Part shown: piece by piece, positions 47,757 through 57,543 of the stretch
Numbering within the stretch: position 1 is the first letter of the stretch
How the letters are laid out: the number at the start of each line of letters is the position of its first letter
Origin: Anaerococcus octavius
GTDB taxonomy: Bacteria; Bacillota; Clostridia; Tissierellales; Peptoniphilaceae
NCBI RefSeq assembly: GCF_900445265.1
Contig: NZ_UFTA01000002.1
Span: 1 to 64,000, forward strand
Reading direction: 5' to 3'
Length of the DNA stretch: 64,000 nt
Program-made: the position numbers and the translations under genes
The notes under the pieces: model-generated
Told to the model about the DNA's origin: nothing
Database searches by the model: none
The model's input: the letters and a program-made list of their open reading frames with translations, nothing else

Positions 47757-49220
47757 ATGGAAAAAAATGTTTCTAATCAAAAACCCCGTGGGTTTTATGC
47801 AGCTTGTATTTCTTTTTCCTTTGAACGTTTTGCCTTTTATGCAGCAAAATGGTTAATGACCGTTTTTGTAGCTGCGTCTATTATGGATGGCGGTCTTGGA
47901 TTAAGTACAGGAGAAGCTGCAAGAATGAGTGCGAACTTAGTAGCATTCACTTATTTGTTGCCGTTATTTGGAGCATACATATCAGATTATTTAGTGGGAG
48001 CTAGATATCTTATACCAATTGGATTGATTTTGATGGGTGCAGGATTTTTAGCAGCTTGGAAAGCAGAGAGTGCTTCTGGTATAAATGTTATGGTTATCTT
48101 GGTTTCACTTGGTACAGGTCTATTTAAATCTCAAAATAATGCTATTATTGGTAGACTTTTTACAGACAAGAGCAAACTAGATGAGGCCTATTCTACCCAA
48201 TATTCTTTTGTAAATATTGGTTCGTTTATAGGTACAACAGTTATTGGTATTTTAGCTGCTAAGCATGGTTATAGATTCTGCTTTTTAATATGTGCCATCA
48301 TAGTATTCATTGATGCTATATGGTATATAGCAAATTATAAAAACTTTGGTAATGTAGGTAAAAAACCATTTAAAATTAATGAAAATGCAGATCCAGATGA
48401 AGTTAAAAATAAGGAAAAAGTACCACTAACAAAACTTGAGAAAAATAGAATTTTTGCTATTATACTAGTTTCACTATTCTCAATTATATTCTGGATATTT
48501 TGGTATCTAGCATCTCTACCAGTATTATTCCACTGGGCAGGAGAAACTGCAGCAGCAAACTGGACTATAGGTTCATTTGAAGTGCCAACTTCATGGTTTG
48601 ATTCATTAAATGCTATTTTATGTATCATTCTTGGACCAGTCTTAGGTTCATATTGGACTAAAAAAGCTAATTCTCCAAAAGGAGACTTTAATATGTTCCA
48701 AAAAACAGCTCTTGGTATATTCTTATTAGGATTATCATATATTGTTTTTGGTACTGCTGAAGTAGTTCGTGGTAATGGACAAGCTTCATTAATTTGGATA
48801 ATAATATTTGGTATATTTTTAACACTTGGTGAGATGGTATTTTCACCACTTGGTAACTCATTTATAGCTAAATATGCACCTTCTCAACTTATTACAACAA
48901 TGATGAGTGTTTGGGTTCTAGCAGTATTTTTCTCAGGAAAATCTTATGGTGCAATTTATGACTATACTCAACAATTCCCATTTGATAAGGTAATGTTTAC
49001 CATTGCTGCTATTGCAATTATATCTGCAGCTGTTCTATGGATCTTTAGTGGTAAATTACAAAGACTTGTAGAACCAAATGCAGCTGATAAAAAAGAATAT
49101 GAAAAACTTCACAAAACAGAAAAGACAGAAGATATAGAAAAAACAGAAAACACAGTAGATAAGGAAAATATTAAAACTGAAGAAACAATCACCTTTGAAT
49201 CAGATGATGAAAATAACTAA
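47757..49220 (+). CDS. POT/PTR family peptide transporter
   Basis: Proton-driven di- or tripeptide uptake protein of the MFS superfamily (487 residues, about 12-14 membrane segments). FSFERFAFYAAKWLM at residues 20-34 is the family motif, although the first Glu of the usual ExxERFxYY is Phe here. NIGSFIGTTVIG and GEMVFSPLGNSFIAKYAP (PTR2 signature) support the call. The C-terminal 45 residues are a charged Lys/Glu tail. AAGGAGGAG precedes the ATG. It leads an operon with two proline-directed peptidases. Confidence 0.9.
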   Translation: MEKNVSNQKPRGFYAACISFSFERFAFYAAKWLMTVFVAASIMDGGLGLSTGEAARMSANLVAFTYLLPLFGAYISDYLVGARYLIPIGLILMGAGFLAAWKAESASGINVMVILVSLGTGLFKSQNNAIIGRLFTDKSKLDEAYSTQYSFVNIGSFIGTTVIGILAAKHGYRFCFLICAIIVFIDAIWYIANYKNFGNVGKKPFKINENADPDEVKNKEKVPLTKLEKNRIFAIILVSLFSIIFWIFWYLASLPVLFHWAGETAAANWTIGSFEVPTSWFDSLNAILCIILGPVLGSYWTKKANSPKGDFNMFQKTALGIFLLGLSYIVFGTAEVVRGNGQASLIWIIIFGIFLTLGEMVFSPLGNSFIAKYAPSQLITTMMSVWVLAVFFSGKSYGAIYDYTQQFPFDKVMFTIAAIAIISAAVLWIFSGKLQRLVEPNAADKKEYEKLHKTEKTEDIEKTENTVDKENIKTEETITFESDDENN

Positions 49221-49231
49221 GGAGTTATAAA

Positions 49232-50317
49232 ATGACTGATAGATTTAAAAGAGTTTTAGACAAGATGCAAGAAGAAGACTTAAAGCAAATTATTGTTACA
49301 GATCCAATTGCGATTTATTATTTAATTGGTAAAAAAATTAACCCAGGCGAAAGAATGCTTGCTCTTTATCTAAATACAGATGGAGATAGGAAACTTGTTA
49401 TAAATGAACTTTTCCCACAAGAAGGCGACCTTGGAGTAGATTTAATCTGGTATAACGATATTGAAGATCCTATCGAATATTTGGCAAAAGAAATCAAAGA
49501 CTATGACAAAATAGGCATTGATAAAACTTGGCCATCAGGATTTTTACTAAGACTTCAAGAAAAATTCCCAGACAAAAAATATGTAAATTCATCCCTTTTA
49601 ATCGATGAAGTTCGTATGATAAAAGATAATGAAGAAATTGATCTTATGAGAGAATCCTCTAGAATCAATGATGAAGTTATGGATGAAGTTATTCCTTGGG
49701 TAACAAAAGGACTTACAGAAAAACAACTATCAGATAAGGTAAAAGAAATATATGCCAAACATGGTATAGAAGATGTTTCATTTGAACCAATCACAGCTTA
49801 TGGTAAAGGTGGAGCAGATCCTCACCATGAGACAGACGATTCAAAAGGAAAGTTAGGCGATAGCGTAGTTTTAGATATAGGTGGTTTTTACAAAGGCTAT
49901 GCTTCTGATATGACAAGAACAGTATTTATTGGGGAAGTATCTGATAAGGCACGTGAAGTTTATGAAATAGTAAAAGAAGCTAATCTTCGCGGTATAGAAG
50001 CTGCAAAGCCAGGAAATAAGATGAGTGATGTGGATAAAGCATGCCGTGACTATATAGAAGAAAAAGGCTATGGAAAATATTTCACACACAGAACAGGTCA
50101 CTCAATTGGTCTTGAAGATCATGAATATGGGGATGTTTCTAGTGTAAATGATGCCATTATCAAACCGGGACAAATTTTCTCAGTAGAACCAGGTATATAT
50201 CTAATGGATGAAGGCATCGGTGTAAGAGTAGAAGACCTTGTAATCATTACAGAAGATGGAAACGAAGTAATAAATAACTACACCAAAGATTTAATCGTGG
50301 TAGATTTAGATGATTAA
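49232..50317 (+). CDS. M24 family Xaa-Pro dipeptidase/aminopeptidase
   Basis: A metallopeptidase (361 residues) that splits Xaa-Pro bonds. N-terminal creatinase-like domain (1-125), then the pita-bread catalytic domain with ligands in VVLDIGGFYKGYASDMTRT, HRTGHSIGLEDHE, FSVEPGIY and GVRVEDLV. AAGGAG precedes the ATG 12 bases after the transporter, and the gene overlaps the prolyl aminopeptidase by eight bases. Confidence 0.92.
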   Translation: MTDRFKRVLDKMQEEDLKQIIVTDPIAIYYLIGKKINPGERMLALYLNTDGDRKLVINELFPQEGDLGVDLIWYNDIEDPIEYLAKEIKDYDKIGIDKTWPSGFLLRLQEKFPDKKYVNSSLLIDEVRMIKDNEEIDLMRESSRINDEVMDEVIPWVTKGLTEKQLSDKVKEIYAKHGIEDVSFEPITAYGKGGADPHHETDDSKGKLGDSVVLDIGGFYKGYASDMTRTVFIGEVSDKAREVYEIVKEANLRGIEAAKPGNKMSDVDKACRDYIEEKGYGKYFTHRTGHSIGLEDHEYGDVSSVNDAIIKPGQIFSVEPGIYLMDEGIGVRVEDLVIITEDGNEVINNYTKDLIVVDLDD

Positions 50318-51191
50318 TGAAGGATATATGCCTTTTAAGGATTACAAAACATATTATAGAATTGTAAATCCAGAAGGAAAAAAAACACCCTTAATTTTAA
50401 TCCATGGTGGACCAGGATCAACCCATAATTATTTTGAAGTTTTTGATGAATTTGCCTATGAAAATGATAGACCAATAATTATGTATGACCAAATAGGCTG
50501 TGGAAATTCTTTTGTAGATGGTGATAAAGATTTGTTTAATGCTGATATTTGGATGGAAGAATTAATTTCGCTTAGAAAATATTTAGATCTAGATAAAGCT
50601 CATATCTTAGGTCAATCTTGGGGTGGTATGCTTGTAATACTTTATGCTTTAACAAAACCGGAAGGAGTAGAATCTATCATTTTATCTTCTACTCTATCAT
50701 CTGCAAAATTATGGAGAAGTGAGCAAATTAGAAGAATAGCATACATGGATGATGAATACAAAAGTCCTTTGCTAGATGCAGAAAAAACAGGCAATTATTC
50801 TTCAAAAGAATACCAACAAGCCCTAGAAGTATTTATGCAAAGATATTGTGCTGGTCCCTATGATGAAAATGCTCCAGAATGTCTCACACGTGAGAAAAAA
50901 TCTGGTTCAAAATCCTATGTAGTTGGCTGGGGAGAAAATGAATTTTCACCAACAGGTACCCTTGCAGGATACGAAGTCACAGATAAATTAAAGGAGATAG
51001 AAATACCAACTTTAATTACAAGTGGTGCTGAGGATTTATGTTCACCAGTTATTGCCAAAGCTATGCATGATAATATCAAAAACTCAAAATGGGAATTATT
51101 CCCAAATTCTCGTCATATGCCATTTGTAGACGAACATAATGATTATATTAAAGTTTTATGCAAATGGTTAGATGAAATAGACAATAAGTAA
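50310..51191 (+). CDS. pip: Proline iminopeptidase (prolyl aminopeptidase)
   Basis: An alpha/beta-hydrolase of peptidase family S33 (293 residues) that removes N-terminal proline. The oxyanion motif HGGPGS is near residue 31, the nucleophile in GQSWGG near residue 103, the Asp in SGAEDLCSP and the His in SRHMPFVD. With the upstream transporter and Xaa-Pro peptidase it completes the use of proline-rich peptides. Confidence 0.92.
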   Translation: MINEGYMPFKDYKTYYRIVNPEGKKTPLILIHGGPGSTHNYFEVFDEFAYENDRPIIMYDQIGCGNSFVDGDKDLFNADIWMEELISLRKYLDLDKAHILGQSWGGMLVILYALTKPEGVESIILSSTLSSAKLWRSEQIRRIAYMDDEYKSPLLDAEKTGNYSSKEYQQALEVFMQRYCAGPYDENAPECLTREKKSGSKSYVVGWGENEFSPTGTLAGYEVTDKLKEIEIPTLITSGAEDLCSPVIAKAMHDNIKNSKWELFPNSRHMPFVDEHNDYIKVLCKWLDEIDNK

Positions 51192-51194
51192 ATA

Positions 51195-51231
51195 AAAAGC
51201 AGGTAAATAAATATTTTACCTGCTTTTTTGT
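51195..51231 (+). terminator. Terminator of the peptide operon
   Basis: AAAAAGCAGGTAAA / TTTACCTGCTTTTTT stem and T tail. The extended -10 TGT-TATAAT (51231-51239) for the malic enzyme overlaps its end. Confidence 0.88.
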
Positions 51232-51276
51232 GTTATAATCGTAAAAAAGGAAGCTTTAATATTTAAGGAGATAATT

Positions 51277-52428
51277 ATGGACGTTTATGAAAAAGCTTTA
51301 GAAAAGCATAGAGATTGGCAAGGAAAAATTGGTACTGATGTAAAAGCAAAGGTAAATAATGCAGAGGATTTAACTTTTGCTTACACACCAGGAGTGGCTG
51401 AGCCATGCAGAGAAATTGCTAAAGACGAAACAAAAGCCTATGAGTATACATCAAAAGCAAATACAATTGCAGTAGTTTCTGATGGATCTGCTGTATTAGG
51501 ACTTGGAAATATCGGTCCAAAAGCTGCTATGCCAGTTATGGAAGGTAAGGCTGTTTTATTTAAAGAATTTGGTGGAGTTAATGCTGTGCCGATAGTGCTT
51601 GATACTCAAGATCCAGATGAAATTATAGAAACTGTAAAAAATATCGCTCCAGGATTTGGAGGGATAAATTTAGAGGATATTTCTTCACCAAGATGTGTTT
51701 ACATAGAAGATAAATTAAAAGAAATCCTAGATATACCAGTATTTCATGATGACCAACACGGGACAGCAATTGTAACGGTTGCAGCTTTAATAAATGCCCT
51801 AAAATTAGTGGATAAAAAGCCAGAAGACATTAAACTTGTAATGAGTGGAGCTGGAGCAGCTGGATTTTCTTGTGCAAAACTAATCAGTGATTTGGGTGTA
51901 AAAAACATTATAGTATGTGACTCTCACGGAGCAATTAATAAAATGATGTTAAATTCTGGAAACCCAGTAAAAGCTCAAATTGCAGAAATGTTTAATCCAG
52001 ATGATTTCGAAGGCTCAATTTCTGAAGCAATAAAGGGGGCAGATGTATTTGTAGGAGTTTCTGCACCAGATGTATTAACTAGCGAAGATATTAAGAATAT
52101 GAATGATAATGCCATTGTTTTTGCTATGGCAAATCCTGTGCCAGAAATTGACTACAATGTAGCTAAAGAAGCTGGAGCAAGAATTGTAGCAACCGGTCGT
52201 TCAGATTTTCCAAATCAAATCAATAATGTCCTAGCATTTCCAGGAATTTTTAAAGGAGCTTTAGAATCTCATGCTCCACAAATCACTGATCAAATGAAAA
52301 TGACAGCAGCTAAGGCTCTAGCTTCATTTGTAAAAGAGGAACAATTAAACGAAGAATACATCATACCATCAGCCTTTGAAGAAGGAATTGCAAAAGCTGT
52401 AAGTGATGCGGTAAAGACTTTAAATTAA
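51277..52428 (+). CDS. NAD(P)-dependent malic enzyme
   Basis: Converts malate to pyruvate and CO2 with reduction of NAD(P) (383 residues, the short bacterial form without a phosphotransacetylase domain). Substrate region FAYTPGVAEPCREIA, active-site and metal segments VVSDGSAVLGLGNIGPKAAM and FHDDQHGTAIV, nucleotide site GAGAAGFSCAKL. AAGGAG precedes the ATG. Single-gene unit with its own terminator. Confidence 0.94.
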   Translation: MDVYEKALEKHRDWQGKIGTDVKAKVNNAEDLTFAYTPGVAEPCREIAKDETKAYEYTSKANTIAVVSDGSAVLGLGNIGPKAAMPVMEGKAVLFKEFGGVNAVPIVLDTQDPDEIIETVKNIAPGFGGINLEDISSPRCVYIEDKLKEILDIPVFHDDQHGTAIVTVAALINALKLVDKKPEDIKLVMSGAGAAGFSCAKLISDLGVKNIIVCDSHGAINKMMLNSGNPVKAQIAEMFNPDDFEGSISEAIKGADVFVGVSAPDVLTSEDIKNMNDNAIVFAMANPVPEIDYNVAKEAGARIVATGRSDFPNQINNVLAFPGIFKGALESHAPQITDQMKMTAAKALASFVKEEQLNEEYIIPSAFEEGIAKAVSDAVKTLN

Positions 52429-52473
52429 TTGAAAAATACCTTTTTAAAAGTAAAATAAAAGAGAAAGTTAAGG

Positions 52474-52500
52474 GACTGATTATTACAATCAGTCTTTTTT
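52474..52500 (+). terminator. Terminator after malic enzyme
   Basis: GACTGATT / AATCAGTC stem with T6 tail. Confidence 0.88.
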
Positions 52501-52523
52501 GTATGTGAAATATAAGAGGAATT

Positions 52524-53336
52524 ATGGATAAAGATATAAAGTTAGTTGCTATTGATCTTGACGGTACTCTTTTGGCAACTGATAAGAAAATAGTAGAAAA
52601 AAATATAGAAGCAATCAAAAAAATACATGAAAAAGGAATAGAAGTTGTTATCGCAACTGGTAGATGCTTTAATGGTTTTTGGTGGATACGCCAAAAGCTT
52701 GGTCTAGAAGGCTTTGATGATTATTCGATTTGTAATACAGGAGCTTTTGTAAGACGTAATGCAGATGGTAAAGCAATTATAGAAAATCCTTTGGAAAAAT
52801 CAGACTATGAAAAAATCTCGTCATACCTTGGAGAATATGATTTACAAATTGGAATTTTTACAAAAGATGTCTTATACAATAATGCAGAAGTTGTAAATGA
52901 TGGTTTCAGAAAAGATCAAGAAATAATGAAGCTTCCACGCCTAAAATTTAAGGACTATGATGATATAGAAGGAAAAGTAGCTAGAATTAATTTTATGGGT
53001 GATGAAGATAAGCTAGATAGATTTTATGAAGAAAATAAAGAAGCTTTAGAAAAAGACTATATGACTATGAGAAATGAGAGCTATGCCCTAGAGGTTTTAA
53101 AAAAATCTTCTGGCAAATCCAATGGACTTAAAAAACTTTGTGAGTATTTAGATATAGATTTAGAAAATGTAGCTTATTTTGGTGATGGATCAAATGATAT
53201 AGAATCTATAAAAATTGCAGGTCTTGGTATAGCCATGGCAAATGCAAGTAAAGAAATCAAAGAAGCTGCAGATTATGTAACAAGTTCAAATGATGAGGGT
53301 GGAGTAGCTGAATTTTTAGAAAAATTATTTAATTAG
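52524..53336 (+). CDS. Cof-type HAD phosphatase
   Basis: A 270-residue haloacid-dehalogenase hydrolase of the Cof/YidA group. Nucleophile motif DLDGTLL (D11, D13), motif II ATGRCF, Lys in KSSGKSNGLKKL, and motif IV GDGSNDIESIK; the C2 cap lies between motifs II and III. These enzymes dephosphorylate sugar phosphates or nucleotides with low specificity. It starts an operon-like row reaching to uppP. Confidence 0.88.
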   Translation: MDKDIKLVAIDLDGTLLATDKKIVEKNIEAIKKIHEKGIEVVIATGRCFNGFWWIRQKLGLEGFDDYSICNTGAFVRRNADGKAIIENPLEKSDYEKISSYLGEYDLQIGIFTKDVLYNNAEVVNDGFRKDQEIMKLPRLKFKDYDDIEGKVARINFMGDEDKLDRFYEENKEALEKDYMTMRNESYALEVLKKSSGKSNGLKKLCEYLDIDLENVAYFGDGSNDIESIKIAGLGIAMANASKEIKEAADYVTSSNDEGGVAEFLEKLFN

Positions 53337-53344
53337 AGGTTTTA

Positions 53345-54136
53345 ATGGATAAATTTGCAATTCTTTCATCGGGATCGTCAGGAAACTGCTTATTTATCGA
53401 ATATAAGGGCAGTAAAATCTTGGTGGATGCAGGATTTTCAGCACGAAAAATAGAAAATTTATTAAAAGAAATAGGCAAAGATGCCAACGAATTAGATGCC
53501 ATTTTTTTAACCCACGAGCATGCCGACCACACAAAAGGGGCTGGAACTCTATCCCGCCGTTACAATATCCCTATATTTGCCAATGGCGGTACATGGAAGG
53601 GCATAGAAAAATATGTTGGCAAGGTGAAAGATGAAAATATAAGAGTTTTTGATAGTGACAAATTTTTGTCATTTGGATCTATGGATATTATGCCCATAAA
53701 AACTCACCACGATGCCAATGAACCCGTTGGATATATTCTGTATCTGGGCAATCAAAAAATTACTATTTTGACAGATACTGGCATAGTTGATGAAAATATG
53801 GCTTATGAAATAAAAGGATCTGATATTTATTATATGGAAGCCAACCACGACTTGGAAGCCTTAAAACGTGGTCCCTACCCATATCCTCTAAAATTAAGAG
53901 TGATGAGCAATATGGGTCATTTGTCAAACGATCAATCAGCAGAAGTTTTGGCAGATGCCCTAGAAGGCAAAGAAGAAAAAGTTTTTTTAGGTCACCTTTC
54001 AGAAACAAATAATACACCAGAATTATCAAGACTTACCGTAGATAATTATCTAACAAGTCTTGGACTAGATACAAAAAAAGATATACTTTTAGAAGTAGCA
54101 GATAGGTACGCACCATCTGGCATTGTAGAATTATAG
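53345..54136 (+). CDS. walJ: MBL-fold hydrolase (WalJ/YycJ-like)
   Basis: A 263-residue metallo-beta-lactamase-fold protein with SSGSSGNCLFIEY at the N-terminus and metal motif LTHEHADHTKG near residue 55, then GILTDTGIV-type Asp and a late His (LGHLSETNN). This matches YycJ/WalJ, whose gene usually sits with the walRK two-component system and is linked to DNA repair and cell-wall upkeep. No walRK genes are in the window, so placement is unusual. AGAGG precedes the start. Confidence 0.83.
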   Translation: MDKFAILSSGSSGNCLFIEYKGSKILVDAGFSARKIENLLKEIGKDANELDAIFLTHEHADHTKGAGTLSRRYNIPIFANGGTWKGIEKYVGKVKDENIRVFDSDKFLSFGSMDIMPIKTHHDANEPVGYILYLGNQKITILTDTGIVDENMAYEIKGSDIYYMEANHDLEALKRGPYPYPLKLRVMSNMGHLSNDQSAEVLADALEGKEEKVFLGHLSETNNTPELSRLTVDNYLTSLGLDTKKDILLEVADRYAPSGIVEL

Positions 54137-54147
54137 AAAGTTAAATT

Positions 54148-54960
54148 ATGGAATTAGTAGATATTGAAAGATCAATTATAAAAAAATATAGAAAACAAAT
54201 TTGGTCTCCATTCATAAAAGCAATTAAAGAGTTTGAACTAATAAATGATGGGGACAAGGTTGCTGTTGCAATATCTGGGGGCAAGGATTCACTATTACTT
54301 GCAAAAGTAATAGAAGAGCTTCATAAGCATAGCAAAGTAAAATTTGATGTAGCTTACATTTCGATGGATCCAGGATACGATCCCCGAAATCGTCAACAAC
54401 TAGAAAAAAACTTGGATTATCTTGGCATAGATGGTCAAATATTTGATACAGAGGTATTTAAAATAGCAGAGGAAGTTTCTGAAGGAAAATATCCTTGCTA
54501 TATGTGTGCAAGAATGCGTAGGGGTAGCCTTTATTCCAAAGCTGAAGAATTAGGCTGCAATAAAATTGCCCTAGGTCACCATATGAATGATGTAATAGAA
54601 ACAATCATGCTAAATGTCCTTTATGCAGGCAAATTTAATACAATGAAACCAAAATTAAAGGCACAAAATTTTGAAGGTATGGAACTAATTCGCCCATTTT
54701 ACTATGTGAAAGAAGAAGATATTATAAAATGGCGTGACTATATAGAACTGTTTGCCCTAAATTGTGCATGCACAGTTACAAAATCACAAGAAGCCTATAC
54801 AAGAAAAATGATAAAACAAATGATAGCACAAATGAAAGAATCTAATCCTGAAGTTGAAATGTCTATTTTAAGATCTGGAGAAAATGTAAATTGTGATATG
54901 CTTGTAGGCTATAAATTACATGGTGAAAAGCACTCTTTCTTGGAGGAATTTGATGATTAA
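54148..54960 (+). CDS. ttcA: TtcA-family tRNA 2-thiolation protein
   Basis: A 270-residue PP-loop ATPase with SGGKDSLLLAK near residue 44, CYMCARMRRGSLYSKAEELG and GHHMNDVIETIMLN, and a further Cys pair in LNCACTVTKSQ. TtcA adds sulfur to C32 of tRNAs using an Fe-S cluster held by the CxxC cysteines. The E. coli protein acts on Arg and Ser tRNAs; the exact target here is inferred. It overlaps uppP by eight bases. Confidence 0.83.
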   Translation: MELVDIERSIIKKYRKQIWSPFIKAIKEFELINDGDKVAVAISGGKDSLLLAKVIEELHKHSKVKFDVAYISMDPGYDPRNRQQLEKNLDYLGIDGQIFDTEVFKIAEEVSEGKYPCYMCARMRRGSLYSKAEELGCNKIALGHHMNDVIETIMLNVLYAGKFNTMKPKLKAQNFEGMELIRPFYYVKEEDIIKWRDYIELFALNCACTVTKSQEAYTRKMIKQMIAQMKESNPEVEMSILRSGENVNCDMLVGYKLHGEKHSFLEEFDD

Positions 54961-55834
54961 TTTTATAAAAGTTTTAATTCTCTCAATTGTAGAGGGTGTT
55001 ACAGAATTTTTGCCTGTTTCATCCACTGGTCACCTTATATTAGTAAATGAATTTGTAAAGCTAGAGCCAGCTGAGTTTTCAAATGCCTTTAATGTCATCA
55101 TCCAACTAGGTGCCATTATGGCAGTTGTAGTTTTATATTTTAAAAAACTAAATCCTTGGGATCATGAAAAAACTTATAGATACTATCCAAAAAATTATGA
55201 CAAATTAAATAGCCAATCTAGATTTTATTATAGGTTAACCCATCCAGATCAAAGAACAATGGAACTTTGGAAAAGAGTAATAGTTGGTGTTATCCCAGCT
55301 GGTGTTTTGGGTTTGTTATTTGATGATTATATAGATGCACATTTCTTTAACCCAATGGTTGTTGCAACTATGCTGCTTGTTTGGGGTATTATAATTATTT
55401 TGGTTGAAAAAAGAAATAAAAATAGAAATGGATTTATAAATGATAATATTATAAATGTCTCCTATAAAACTGTACTAGCAATAGGATTTTTCCAAGCTTT
55501 GGCAATGATACCAGGCACATCAAGATCAGCTGCCACAATTATGGGAGCGATGATATTAGGTTTATCTAGGGAAGCTGCAGCAGAATTTTCATTCTTTTTA
55601 GCAATTCCTACTATGCTTGGAGCAACCTTACTAAAGGTGGTTAAAAATGTCCAAGGTTTTACAGGAAGCCAATGGCTACTAATTTTACTAGGTATGGTTT
55701 TAAGTTTTGTAGTAGCTTATGTAGTAATAAAGAAATTTATGGAGTATATCAGCAAAAACGACTTTATTCCTTTTGGAATATATAGAATAATACTTTCTAT
55801 CATAGTATTTTTATACTTTGGGATTATAAAATAA
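54953..55834 (+). CDS. uppP: Undecaprenyl-diphosphatase (UppP/BacA)
   Basis: Membrane enzyme that regenerates the lipid carrier for peptidoglycan and other wall polymers; overexpression is known to give bacitracin resistance. The 293-residue protein has the motifs EGVTEFLPVSSTGHLIL and PGTSRSAATIMGAM and about eight membrane segments. The ATG at 54953 follows TGGAGG; an upstream in-frame ATG at 54920 would extend into ttcA without a site. Confidence 0.93.
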   Translation: MINFIKVLILSIVEGVTEFLPVSSTGHLILVNEFVKLEPAEFSNAFNVIIQLGAIMAVVVLYFKKLNPWDHEKTYRYYPKNYDKLNSQSRFYYRLTHPDQRTMELWKRVIVGVIPAGVLGLLFDDYIDAHFFNPMVVATMLLVWGIIIILVEKRNKNRNGFINDNIINVSYKTVLAIGFFQALAMIPGTSRSAATIMGAMILGLSREAAAEFSFFLAIPTMLGATLLKVVKNVQGFTGSQWLLILLGMVLSFVVAYVVIKKFMEYISKNDFIPFGIYRIILSIIVFLYFGIIK

Positions 55835-55905
55835 AAAAAAGAAAGTATCATAACTTTCTAAAATAATAAGTACTTTTATATAAGTAATACTTGTAGATAA
55901 GCGAT

Positions 55906-55939
55906 TAAAGGACCTATAAAAATATGAGTAGGTCCTTTA
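55906..55939. terminator. Hairpin between uppP and the minus-strand gene
   Basis: TAAAGGACCTA / TAGGTCCTTTA stem with a 12-nt loop. A weaker AGAAAGT/ACTTTCT hairpin lies at about 55838-55858. Usable in either direction. Confidence 0.6.
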
Positions 55940-55974
55940 ATTATGCTTAATTTAAGTATTTTTATATTGATTTT

Positions 55975-57459
55975 TTATTTTTTTAAGACTAATTTTATAT
56001 TTTCCCAGGTTCTTTTAGAAACATTCTTTTTAACAAAATTAGCTATTTTATTTTTTCCTGTACTTGGATTTATTGGGTAGTTCATTAGTTTTGGATCTAG
56101 CTGATTTATTATATCTTTAAATATTTCGTTGTGGTCAATCTTATTTTCGTATTTCGCTTTCATAAGTAATAAGAATAATTCCCTATTATTAAAGGCAGCA
56201 AATTCATCTACTGCTATATCTTGGTTAGCTACGTATTTAACACCAAAATTTGCCAATCTATGTTCCCAATAAAAAAGATCCATCATATTAATATGGGATT
56301 TTTTTATAAGGTATTTGTTTTCTCGAATCCACTTATCAAAACTATTGTCAAAAATTGTATATTTTTTTGGAATGCCGCTAAGTTTGGATATTTCCTTACC
56401 ACTTGAAGCTTCTCTTTTTCTGTAATAATCTTTGAATACTGCTGAATTATTACCAGTTATGTAGAGAGTATTATTAGGAATGTTTGGACTGAGTAATAGG
56501 TGCTGAGCTGTGAGACTTTTTGGTAAAATTTGAGTTTTTTCTATATTTTCTTTGTAATAGTATAAAAAATCATCAGTCAATTCTTCAAGATCATCTAAAA
56601 TTATAAGCTCTTTGTTATCATCATTTAATATCTTTTCTGCTATTACCAGATCTGGGTTATCTGATTTTAGGATATTCATAGTTGATAAGAAATACTTGCA
56701 ATCTATATTTGCGTAAGAACTAGCTGCATATATAACTCTAGAATCAAATCCAGAAGTTAAAGCTAATATTTTATAATAATCTCTTTTATCTACAGCTTTA
56801 AATGAATTTACTAGGATTTCTATAGATCTATCTATGGCTTGATTGTAGTTTATGTAATCAATATCTATCCAAAATTTTTGACTTTTTTTGTTTTCTAAAT
56901 CATAGTAATGGTTTGGCAAAAGTTTATAGATATTTTCATATCCCGTCACATCTGAGTACCATTCTCCTTCATTTATATTATAAAATTTAGAAGAAATATA
57001 TTCCTGGTATTCTGGATCTGAGTTTTTTGGATGATTTATATAATAATTGATTGTATTTGAGTTAGAAGCAAGCATCAACTCATCTCCAGTAGAATAGTAA
57101 ATATGTCTAGATGTTGCCGGATCGTTGAAGATCTTTTTTTCATCATCTGTTAAGAAAATCAATATCCACCTACCTGATAAAGATAGAGAATTTTTTTGAA
57201 AATCTTCAAAACTATTGGATTTTTCTAGCATATCCTTTAAAATGTCATAGTCAGTATATGAAATATGATTAGGATCTATTAAAAAGCCAAGGAGTACAGC
57301 TCTTTTTTCGCCAGCATCTAAACTTATATCAACAATATTTAAGTCAGGATGAGTATACAGCTTGTAATCATCAAATAAATTAGTTTCTTTCCAAGATTTT
57401 AACTTATTATGTCTATTAGTCATTAAGAATTGTCTTCTAAATAATAGCTTTTCGCTCAT
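55975..57459 (-). CDS. Asparagine-synthase-like protein without glutaminase Cys
   Basis: A 494-residue protein with class-B asparagine-synthetase architecture. The N-terminal part (1-190) resembles a glutaminase fold but begins MSEKLLFRRQ, not with the catalytic Cys2. The C-terminal synthetase domain has a PP-loop-like ALTSGFDSR near residue 240, in place of SGGxDS, and YWEHRLANFG later. Such proteins amidate sugars, wall polymers or peptides; the true substrate cannot be read. It lies alone on the minus strand between uppP and gltS and near polysaccharide genes, which supports a cell-surface polymer role. Confidence 0.7.
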   Translation of the reverse strand: MSEKLLFRRQFLMTNRHNKLKSWKETNLFDDYKLYTHPDLNIVDISLDAGEKRAVLLGFLIDPNHISYTDYDILKDMLEKSNSFEDFQKNSLSLSGRWILIFLTDDEKKIFNDPATSRHIYYSTGDELMLASNSNTINYYINHPKNSDPEYQEYISSKFYNINEGEWYSDVTGYENIYKLLPNHYYDLENKKSQKFWIDIDYINYNQAIDRSIEILVNSFKAVDKRDYYKILALTSGFDSRVIYAASSYANIDCKYFLSTMNILKSDNPDLVIAEKILNDDNKELIILDDLEELTDDFLYYYKENIEKTQILPKSLTAQHLLLSPNIPNNTLYITGNNSAVFKDYYRKREASSGKEISKLSGIPKKYTIFDNSFDKWIRENKYLIKKSHINMMDLFYWEHRLANFGVKYVANQDIAVDEFAAFNNRELFLLLMKAKYENKIDHNEIFKDIINQLDPKLMNYPINPSTGKNKIANFVKKNVSKRTWENIKLVLKK

Positions 57460-57543
57460 AATTTCTCCTATGCAAAAGTCTTTCTTAATTTATATATTCT
57501 AAAACTATTTATTCAATTGTTTAATTTGCTAAATACTAATAAT

